A stretch of DNA of 6,772 bases from Phycisphaerales bacterium. Its GTDB lineage: Bacteria > Planctomycetota > Phycisphaerae > Sedimentisphaerales > Anaerohalosphaeraceae. Under the pieces are notes generated by a model. It was not told the origin of the DNA and did no database searches. It saw nothing but the letters and a program-made list of their open reading frames with translations. This document shows, piece after piece, positions 1 to 5,306 of the stretch (the first letter of the stretch is position 1; each line of letters opens with the position of its first letter). The position numbers and the translations under genes were made by a program. The stretch covers positions 1-6,772 of the forward strand of contig PMBP01000313.1 in the NCBI GenBank assembly GCA_003152975.1, read 5' to 3'.

Positions 1-770
1 TCATGCGCTGCATCGGCGATGACCGCAAATTGAACTACATCCTCGTGGACTACATGTTCCGGAAGATGGATTACAAGCGCGTGGCCATCATCCGTTCCAG
101 CAACCGCTACGGCCGTTTCGGCGTTCGCGAGATCAACGACAGCAGCCGGCGTCTGGAACGGCCCATCGTCATCGAAATGGCCTACCCGGTCGGCTCGGAC
201 GATTTCTCCCTCCAGATCGAGCGCCTGAAAAAGGAAAACCTCGACGCCATCATCCACTGGGGTGATGATATCGAGGGCGCCAAAATCCTCAACCAGGTCC
301 GGGCCATGGGTATGACCCAGCCGTTCTTTGCCAGTGACCGCTGCGTCTCCGATTCGTTCGTCGAGATCGCCGGGAAAAACGCCGACGGCGTGATCTGCCC
401 GTTCCCCTGGAACCCGAACAACGACAGCCCCCAACTGGCCGAGTTCCGCAAGGCCTTCAAAACCCGGTTCAATCAGGAAGCCGAGACCTATGCCGCCCAC
501 GCCTACGATGGCATGAATATGCTGATCTGGGCGATCCAGACCGCCGGGCTCAATCGCGCTCGCATCCGCGACATGTTTGCCTATCGCACCACGCCGTGGG
601 ACGGCGTCACCGGCGAAATCCAACTGTCGGCCGTGCTCGACGATGTCGGCGAGGTCTTTCTGGCCAAGCGCGAAAACGGCGGCTGGCATTACTATTCCCG
701 AAAAGATCTTGGGATTCCGGAGGCCTCGGTCCCCAAAACCGAACAGCCCGCGCCTCCCGCATTGCGATAG
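1..770 (+). CDS. Periplasmic substrate-binding protein, branched-chain amino acid type (5' partial)
   Basis: This is the C-terminal two thirds of a type I periplasmic binding protein (Peripla_BP_6 / LivJ-like), which would bind a small solute outside the cytoplasmic membrane. The frame is open to the left edge. The ATG at position 3 is almost certainly internal, because the N-terminal lobe and signal peptide of the family are absent and the family is usually 370-420 aa against 255 visible. Counting from that Met, residues 26-45 (RVAIIRSSNRYGRFGVREI) are the usual start of the second lobe. Residues 63-100 (GSDDFSLQIERLKKENLDAI, then an acidic turn and a helix) match the family's 'distributed over all intervals' segment. 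Residues 165-180 (AHAYDGMNMLIWAIQTAG) and 198-208 (PWDGVTGEIQL) are the closing helix and strand. The C-terminal tail is Pro-rich. It is paralogous to the next gene, which starts 3 nt downstream. No permease or ATPase gene is visible, so the ligand is unknown. Confidence 0.88.
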   Translation, partial: MRCIGDDRKLNYILVDYMFRKMDYKRVAIIRSSNRYGRFGVREINDSSRRLERPIVIEMAYPVGSDDFSLQIERLKKENLDAIIHWGDDIEGAKILNQVRAMGMTQPFFASDRCVSDSFVEIAGKNADGVICPFPWNPNNDSPQLAEFRKAFKTRFNQEAETYAAHAYDGMNMLIWAIQTAGLNRARIRDMFAYRTTPWDGVTGEIQLSAVLDDVGEVFLAKRENGGWHYYSRKDLGIPEASVPKTEQPAPPALR

Positions 771-773
771 AGA

Positions 774-2042
774 GTGGCGATATTGAAACGCCGCCGATTC
801 GTAAACTCGATCCTCGCTCTGTTACTCCTTGCGGCCAGCGCGTGCAGCAAAAATCGTGAATCTCTCCCTGTAAATGAAATAAAAAATCCTGAGACCGCGG
901 AAATCCGGATCGCCTACTTCGGCCCCGGCGATCCCTCGCATCCCATCGCCGGGGGCATCTGGCAGGGGGCCTGCATGGCCATCGAACAAGCCAACCGCGC
1001 CGGCGGTTTCAACGGCCGCTCGCTTAGTCTGGTTCCCTGCTGGGCCGACAATCCCTGGAGCGCGGGCGTCAGTCAGATAGCCAAACTGGCCTTCGCCGGC
1101 GATACCTGCGCGGTGATCGGTGGCATCGACGGCCCCACCACCCATCTGGCCGAGCAGGTCGTCGTCAAGGCCCAACTGGCCCTGGTCAACCCCGCATCCA
1201 CCGACAAGACCGTCAATCTGGCGTTTGTCCCATGGGCCTTCTCCTGCCTCCCTGACGACCAAGCCCAGGCGCCGATCCTCGCCGACGCAATCGTTCGCCA
1301 ACTCGGCGCCGCGGGCGGCTTCGCCGTCCTCTCCGCCGACGATCACGATTCGCAGTTGTTCACCGTCGAACTTCTCAAGGCCCTCGGCGATCGGAACCGA
1401 AATCCCCGTCACCATATTCAACTCGATCGTAACGAACAGGATCCGGCGCCGTTTGTGCAAACGATACTGGAATTTCCCACCGATTCCGTCGTGCTGGTTG
1501 CCGCCCCCCAAACCGGCGCCCATTTCCTCCGCGCCCTGCGGAACAAGGGATTTTCCGGCCCGGTCTTCGGCGGCCCCTGGATGGGCCAATCCCTCTTTTG
1601 CGAGTTGGCCGGCCCTGCGGCCGAAGGGATCGTATTCCCTCTCTTGTGGACGCCCTCACCGGCCGCGGACCGATTCACAGAGAATTATCGTGCCAGAACC
1701 GGCAAAGCCCCAGACTATCTGGCCGCGCAAATGTATGATGCCGTAACGCTCCTGTCCGAAGCGATCCGCACCTCCGGCCCCGACCGCGAGGCCCTCATCG
1801 AATCGCTCAAGACCCTCTCACCCTGGCAGGGCGTCACGGGGATCATTCAGTGGGACCGGCTGGGAAGAAACCAACGCCCCGTGCTACTCGGCACGATCCG
1901 CAACGGCCGCATCTGCCCGTTTTCCTGTCCTTTCCGTAAATCTCTGTTATTCCCGCGAAATCGCCGAATCCAATTACTATATCCTATCCCCTATATCCTA
2001 TATCCTGCCCTTAGGATTTTTCTTTCCCCGTTCCTTCGCTAA
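774..2042 (+). CDS. Substrate-binding lipoprotein, paralogue of the preceding gene, with an aberrant C-terminal tail
   Basis: This is a second Peripla_BP_6-type solute-binding protein, complete in the window (422 aa). It begins with GTG 3 nt after the upstream stop, suggesting translational coupling; TTG at 783 is an alternative start that keeps the signal. Residues 4-24 are a lipoprotein signal peptide: basic KRRR, hydrophobic core, then an ASAC lipobox with Cys24 (Ala at -3 is less usual than Leu). Residues 44-145 are the first lobe: EIRIAYFGPGD, a GxxxGA-type helix with NRAGGFNGR, AVIGGIDGPTT, and VNPAST. Residues 181-290 form the second lobe and 315-380 the closing segment, with YDAVTLLSEAIRTSG and PWQGVTGIIQWD matching the upstream paralogue. 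Homology should end near residue 383 (GTIRNGRICPF). The remaining 39 residues are basic and aromatic, are encoded partly by a heptanucleotide repeat, and overlap the convergent gene by 32 bp, so they look like read-through after loss of a native stop. Likely role: membrane-tethered ligand capture or sensing; ligand unknown. Confidence 0.88.
   Translation: MAILKRRRFVNSILALLLLAASACSKNRESLPVNEIKNPETAEIRIAYFGPGDPSHPIAGGIWQGACMAIEQANRAGGFNGRSLSLVPCWADNPWSAGVSQIAKLAFAGDTCAVIGGIDGPTTHLAEQVVVKAQLALVNPASTDKTVNLAFVPWAFSCLPDDQAQAPILADAIVRQLGAAGGFAVLSADDHDSQLFTVELLKALGDRNRNPRHHIQLDRNEQDPAPFVQTILEFPTDSVVLVAAPQTGAHFLRALRNKGFSGPVFGGPWMGQSLFCELAGPAAEGIVFPLLWTPSPAADRFTENYRARTGKAPDYLAAQMYDAVTLLSEAIRTSGPDREALIESLKTLSPWQGVTGIIQWDRLGRNQRPVLLGTIRNGRICPFSCPFRKSLLFPRNRRIQLLYPIPYILYPALRIFLSPFLR
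1977..2004. repeat. Heptanucleotide tandem repeat between convergent genes
   Basis: Four consecutive 7-mers read CTATATC, CTATCCC, CTATATC, CTATATC on the + strand, followed by a degenerate CTGCCCT that runs into the stop codon of the - strand gene at 2011-2013. The tract is AT-rich compared with the GC-rich genes on both sides. It lies inside the odd tail of the + strand binding-protein gene and directly downstream of the UnbV gene. A related unit (ATATAGG) recurs at 5010-5016. Confidence 0.8.
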
Positions 2043-3687
2043 GCGTAACCCGCCGGTTGACCTTGATGTCCCCAAAGACCTCCGTCTTGCCGCCCATCCA
2101 TCGCACTTCCACGCGGTCGATCGCGTCGCGTTTGCCCAGCCCGAAATACAGCCGCATCCCGTATGAACTCTGGTACCCCCGACCGGCATGAACCTCATCG
2201 ATCAGCATTAGGTCGCCTGCATAAACCCTCGCCTGCGATCCCACGCCGAATTTGTTGACCTTTCCGTGCAACTCCACCTGCAGCCAGTTTCCCTGGCCCG
2301 TCGAGGCGTTCCGCAGGATCGTTGGCTTTGTCCGTGAATTAAGAATTACAATATCCACTTTCCCGTCATTGTCCAGGTCGTCAAACGCCGCTCCCCGGCT
2401 GCTTTCTTTGACCTTCAGCCCGTCCCCGGCTGTGTCGGAGACATTCACGAACTTTCCATTTCCCGTATTCTGTAGCACGAGGTTGGTGTTCTTGTAAGTG
2501 CCGACATCGTTCCACAACTCGATGTTGGTTTGCAGGTGTCCGCACGCCACGAAGATATCCCGGAAACCGTCGTTGTCCAGATCGACGATGCTGTTGCCCC
2601 AGGTCACCGGCGTAAAGGTTCCTTCGCCCGCCCCGGTCACCAGCGTGACATCCTCCAGAATACCGCCGCCTGTGTTCTGAAACAGCGTGGCAAACTGTCC
2701 CTGGTAGGAGGTCACATAGAAATCGATCCGCCCGTCGTTGTCGTAATCCCCGCAATCGACGCCCATGCTCCCGTGCTCTTCGCCGTTGAGATCGTAGGCG
2801 AATCCCGACAGCAGTCCCTTTTCCGTGAAATGGCCCTTCCCGTCGTTGTCCCACAGGAAATTGCCGCCCATGTCGTTGGCCACGAAGATATCCGTGTCCC
2901 CGTCATTGTCGTAATCGCAGCAGACCATCCCCATCCCGTTGCCGATGTGCCCGGCGATCCCCGATTCGCGGCTGATATCGGTAAAGGTCCCGTCGCCGTT
3001 GTTGTGGTAGAGCGAGTGCTCCTCGCCGGGGTAGTAGGGCGGACCCATGTAAATTGGGACGCCCCGCATCGTGTGGATGAAATGCTTGTCGTAGGAGAAC
3101 TGCACATAATGGGCGACATACAGATCCAGATATCCGTCTTTGTCCATGTCGAAGAAGCACGCTCCGGCTCCCATCTTCAGGTCGCCGCCCAGCCCCGCCT
3201 TTTCGGTGACATCCGTGAAGGTCCCGTCTCCATTGTTGTGAAAGAGTTTTTTCGGGCCGTAATTGTTCAGGAAAATATCCAGAAATCCGTCGTTGTCATA
3301 ATCCCCCACGGCCACCCCCAGCCCATACCCGCCGTCGCCCAGACCGCTTTTTTCGGTCACATCCGTAAATCGCCAGTTGCCTTCGTTATGATACAGGGCA
3401 TTGCGGATCTTTGGATTCGGCGGGCATCCTTTCAGCGGTGTTCCGGTCAGAAAGTAAATGTCCACAAGTCCGTCGTTGTCGTAGTCGAGCAACGTCAGCC
3501 CCGCGCTGACATTTTCCATGATATACTTCTTTTCGCATCCGCCGTCGCTGTGAACGAACGCGATGCCGCTTTCCGCCGTCTGATCGTGGAATACGATCGC
3601 CGCCTGCCCCATCGCCGCGCAAAATGCCACAAGCGCCCCCGCCAATACCGCTGCGTGCCGATCCCCGGTGCCATTCCCTTGAAACAT
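2011..3687 (-). CDS. Secreted FG-GAP/VCBS repeat protein with C-terminal UnbV (ASPIC) domain, CRTAC1-like
   Basis: This complete 558-aa gene encodes a predicted exported beta-propeller protein. Residues 10-30 form a signal peptide (Arg10, hydrophobic AAVLAGALVAF, probable cleavage around GQAA) without a lipobox. Seven calcium-type loops fitting DxDxDGxxD lie at about residues 68-76, 129-137, 180-188, 258-266, 314-322, 369-377 and 437-445, for example DYDNDGFLD. Between them are copies of an HNNGDGTFTDVTEKAG-like strand, as in FG-GAP/VCBS integrin-alpha-type propellers. Residues about 467-552 are an UnbV/ASPIC domain: NWLQVELHG, N(K)FGVGSQARV, GRGYQSSYGMRLYFGLG, VEVRWMGG. Length and order match bacterial CRTAC1-family proteins. 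ATG was chosen because AGGA lies 7 nt upstream. The start is 3 nt after the TPR gene stop, so the two genes are one transcription unit. Biochemical function of the family is poorly known; calcium-dependent adhesion or protein binding outside the cell is inference. Confidence 0.93.
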   Translation of the reverse strand: MFQGNGTGDRHAAVLAGALVAFCAAMGQAAIVFHDQTAESGIAFVHSDGGCEKKYIMENVSAGLTLLDYDNDGLVDIYFLTGTPLKGCPPNPKIRNALYHNEGNWRFTDVTEKSGLGDGGYGLGVAVGDYDNDGFLDIFLNNYGPKKLFHNNGDGTFTDVTEKAGLGGDLKMGAGACFFDMDKDGYLDLYVAHYVQFSYDKHFIHTMRGVPIYMGPPYYPGEEHSLYHNNGDGTFTDISRESGIAGHIGNGMGMVCCDYDNDGDTDIFVANDMGGNFLWDNDGKGHFTEKGLLSGFAYDLNGEEHGSMGVDCGDYDNDGRIDFYVTSYQGQFATLFQNTGGGILEDVTLVTGAGEGTFTPVTWGNSIVDLDNDGFRDIFVACGHLQTNIELWNDVGTYKNTNLVLQNTGNGKFVNVSDTAGDGLKVKESSRGAAFDDLDNDGKVDIVILNSRTKPTILRNASTGQGNWLQVELHGKVNKFGVGSQARVYAGDLMLIDEVHAGRGYQSSYGMRLYFGLGKRDAIDRVEVRWMGGKTEVFGDIKVNRRVTLSEGTGKEKS

Positions 3688-3694
3688 GTTTCAA
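3679..3694. repeat. Perfect 16-bp palindrome at a stop/start junction
   Basis: TTGAAACATGTTTCAA is its own reverse complement. It is centred on the ATG of the UnbV gene (3685-3687) and includes the TGA of the TPR gene (3691-3693). Only about five base pairs could form as an RNA hairpin because the centre must loop out. A protein-binding site or chance is as likely as a translational structure. Confidence 0.6.
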
Positions 3695-5172
3695 TCCTGC
3701 ATTGTGGCCAGTCTGTATTTGTCCCGATACATCGGGTTCTCCGGCTCCAGTTCCGACGACCGCTTCAGCGCCGCCACCGCCCCCTTGTGGTCGCCGTTTT
3801 TTTCGCAGGCCCAGCTATACACAAAATAATTCGCAGCCGTCGGCGACAGCTTCACCGCCTGGGCCGCCAGCTCCCGCGCCGCGGCGTTCTCCCGTCCCTG
3901 CATCAGATACAACCGTGCCAGCTCGCGATAGGCCCCGTCGAATTCCGGCGCCCGCGTGATCGCCGACTGAAGCGTCGTCTGTGCCTTTTCGTACTGTTTG
4001 ATCTCGATACAAATTCCCGCCATATTGAACAGGTTGAGGATATCGTCCGGATTCGTCTTGGCGATCTTTTCGTGAACCGTCAGCGCGTCCGCCAGTCGTC
4101 CCTGGCCGCGGAGGTTCCATGCCCGTCGGGTCAGCAGTCGCGCGTTGTCCGGGTCGATCGTCTCCGCCCGCTTCAGCGCCACCTCGGCCCGCCGCAGATC
4201 ACCCGCTCTCCGATACAGCGACTCGGCCGCCAGATAGGTCTCCGCGGTCGTTTTCCACATCCCCTGAAGGTCATCCCGTCCCCGAAGCGAGTCCTGAGTC
4301 TCCTTCGTGTCGCGGGCCTTGAGCTCATCGAATCGCGCCGTGTACCGCCCGGTCTCGTCGGCCAGCTTCAACCGCTGGCACACGGTCATCAACCCGTAAT
4401 AGGACCCGGTGTGGTTGGGGAGCAGGGCGATCGCCTTCTCATAGTCCCCTTTGGCCTCCGGATACTCTTTCTTCAGAAGGTGCTCCTGCCCCAGTAGATA
4501 GTGCGCCAATCCGGAAGTGGGGAACAGTCGAATCTCATCCTCCAGCGCCCTGATCGCATCCTCATGGCGGCCCGCCCGCGACAGGGCCTGCGACATCGAA
4601 CTGCGGAATTCCCGCGTGTCCGGCTTCACGGAAATGCCTTTGGCCCACAACTGGGCCGCCTTGTCGTGCTCGCCCTTTTCCATCGCGACCATCGCCATCC
4701 CATCGTAGGCGTCCACCCGGCCGGGATTGACGGCCAGGGCCTTCTCCCAGCACGCCAGGGCCTGTATGCTATTGCCATATTTCCGATATACATTCCCCAA
4801 TGCCACCAGCGCATCGTCGCTGCGGCCGAATTCCGCCGCCAGCGCCTCCGCCTGGCTCAATTCCTCCTTCTTGAGAAACTCAATCTTCTCTTCGTCTCCC
4901 TTTTGTTCCCATCCCTCCGGCGGCCATTTCGCCTCCACGACAGGGACCGGATCCATTCTCGGTTGGCTGCCTTCGGAGGGCGTCAATGTTGGAGATTGGG
5001 AAGGATGGGATATAGGATGAAGATACCAACCGGCTCCGCCTGCGGCGCCGAGGGCAATTATTAAAACAAAAACTCCCCACTGCCGACGAAAAATGATTCT
5101 TTTCGTCGTCGGTCGATTAACTCCTCTCTTCGGCCCGGGCCAGTGCCCGGACCTTCCAACTCGTCCAGCCAC
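3691..5172 (-). CDS. Membrane-anchored tetratricopeptide repeat (TPR) protein
   Basis: A predicted scaffold or interaction protein with one N-terminal transmembrane helix and a TPR solenoid. I chose GTG at 5172 (493 aa) because AGGAG lies 5 nt upstream; an in-frame TTG at 5190 would give 499 aa, which is the numbering used here. Basic residues 29-37 (TKRIIFRRQ) precede a membrane helix at about 38-57 (WGVFVLIIALGAAGGAGWYL), so by the positive-inside rule the repeats lie outside the cytoplasmic membrane. Residues 58-95 are a Pro/Ser-rich linker encoded by a 7-nt periodic DNA tract. About nine or ten TPRs fill 125-486, for example GNVYRKYGNSIQALACWEKA followed by LAVNP, and YRELARLYLMQGRENAAARE. 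The region 285-312 is charged and irregular, splitting the repeats into two blocks. No catalytic domain is visible. It is flanked by two UnbV-domain genes on the same strand, so a role in assembling or displaying those exported proteins is a reasonable inference. Confidence 0.9.
   Translation of the reverse strand: MAGRVGRSGHWPGPKRGVNRPTTKRIIFRRQWGVFVLIIALGAAGGAGWYLHPISHPSQSPTLTPSEGSQPRMDPVPVVEAKWPPEGWEQKGDEEKIEFLKKEELSQAEALAAEFGRSDDALVALGNVYRKYGNSIQALACWEKALAVNPGRVDAYDGMAMVAMEKGEHDKAAQLWAKGISVKPDTREFRSSMSQALSRAGRHEDAIRALEDEIRLFPTSGLAHYLLGQEHLLKKEYPEAKGDYEKAIALLPNHTGSYYGLMTVCQRLKLADETGRYTARFDELKARDTKETQDSLRGRDDLQGMWKTTAETYLAAESLYRRAGDLRRAEVALKRAETIDPDNARLLTRRAWNLRGQGRLADALTVHEKIAKTNPDDILNLFNMAGICIEIKQYEKAQTTLQSAITRAPEFDGAYRELARLYLMQGRENAAARELAAQAVKLSPTAANYFVYSWACEKNGDHKGAVAALKRSSELEPENPMYRDKYRLATMQD
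3695..3698 (-). promoter_or_regulatory. Ribosome binding site for the UnbV gene
   Basis: AGGA on the - strand sits 7 nt before the ATG at 3687 and overlaps the final Gln-Asp codons of the TPR gene. This fixes the UnbV start and implies translational coupling within the pair. Confidence 0.6.
4989..5023. repeat. 7-nt-periodic purine-rich tract inside the TPR gene linker
   Basis: On the + strand the tract divides into TTGGAGA, TTGGGAA, GGATGGG, ATATAGG, ATGAAGA. These are diverged heptads, and one of them is the unit of the repeat at 1977-2004 in reverse complement. It encodes the low-complexity linker just after the membrane helix (residues about 56-68). The heptad phasing is my reading; the individual units are degenerate. 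Confidence 0.45.
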
Positions 5173-5177
5173 AACAA

Positions 5178-5182
5178 CTCCT
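5178..5182 (-). promoter_or_regulatory. Ribosome binding site supporting the GTG start of the TPR gene
   Basis: AGGAG on the - strand is 5 nt upstream of GTG 5172-5170. The in-frame TTG at 5190 has only a weaker GAGG about 4 nt away, so this site decides the start. An out-of-frame ATG at 5200 also has an AGGA 7 nt upstream (see findings). Confidence 0.5.
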
Positions 5183-5190
5183 CGATCCAA

Positions 5191-5306
5191 CTTTCCTCAT
5201 GCCAATTCCTGCTCCGAACGAACATAGTATATCACAAAACCGGCGCCGATACAACAAAAAATCCCCGGTTCCATTCGTGAATCTTGCACGATCCGTCCCT
5301 GCTGGC
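5191..5306. other. Intergenic gap between the right-edge UnbV gene and the TPR gene
   Basis: This is the only real spacer in the window. It is more AT-rich than the genes and contains the putative promoter, a run of six T (- strand sense) at about 5255-5260, and a 5-bp inverted repeat around 5276-5292 (TCGTG / CACGA). The inverted repeat is too far from the T run to make a convincing intrinsic terminator. Confidence 0.5.
5226..5254 (-). promoter_or_regulatory. Putative sigma70-type promoter for the TPR-UnbV gene pair
   Basis: On the - strand a -10 box TATACT (5226-5231, 5 of 6 to consensus) lies 17 bp from TTGTAT (5249-5254, 3 of 6 to the -35 consensus). Transcription would begin near 5219, about 45 nt before the GTG start. 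The spacer contains the 8-bp palindrome CGGCGCCG (5241-5248). This is the one AT-rich stretch between the right-edge UnbV gene and the TPR gene. Confidence 0.4.

Noticed and set aside
3..5. ATG at the left edge as the true start of the first gene
   Set aside because: The whole first lobe and signal sequence would be missing, and the residues right after it (RCIGDD) match mid-protein sequence of the family.
822..1589. A 255-codon open frame on the - strand opposite the second binding protein
   Set aside because: The product is Gly/Asp/Arg-rich with no recognisable motif, and the + strand frame encodes a clear family member.
1949..1969. Imperfect inverted repeat (ATTC..GCGA / TCGC..GAAT) as a bidirectional terminator
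   Set aside because: The inner stem would need a 2-nt loop, the arms are interrupted, and no T run follows on either strand.
2530..4497. A 655-codon open frame on the + strand, antisense to the TPR and UnbV genes
   Set aside because: It runs across two well-supported genes on the other strand. Its product is rich in monotonous Val/Ile/Arg/His stretches that are the antisense image of repeated DxDNDG codons, and it has no domain or sensible start. It is a by-product of GC-rich codon bias.
5255..5292. Intrinsic terminator for the right-edge UnbV gene
   Set aside because: The only stem (5 bp, TCGTG/CACGA) is about 16 nt away from the T run, so the required hairpin-plus-U-tract layout is missing.
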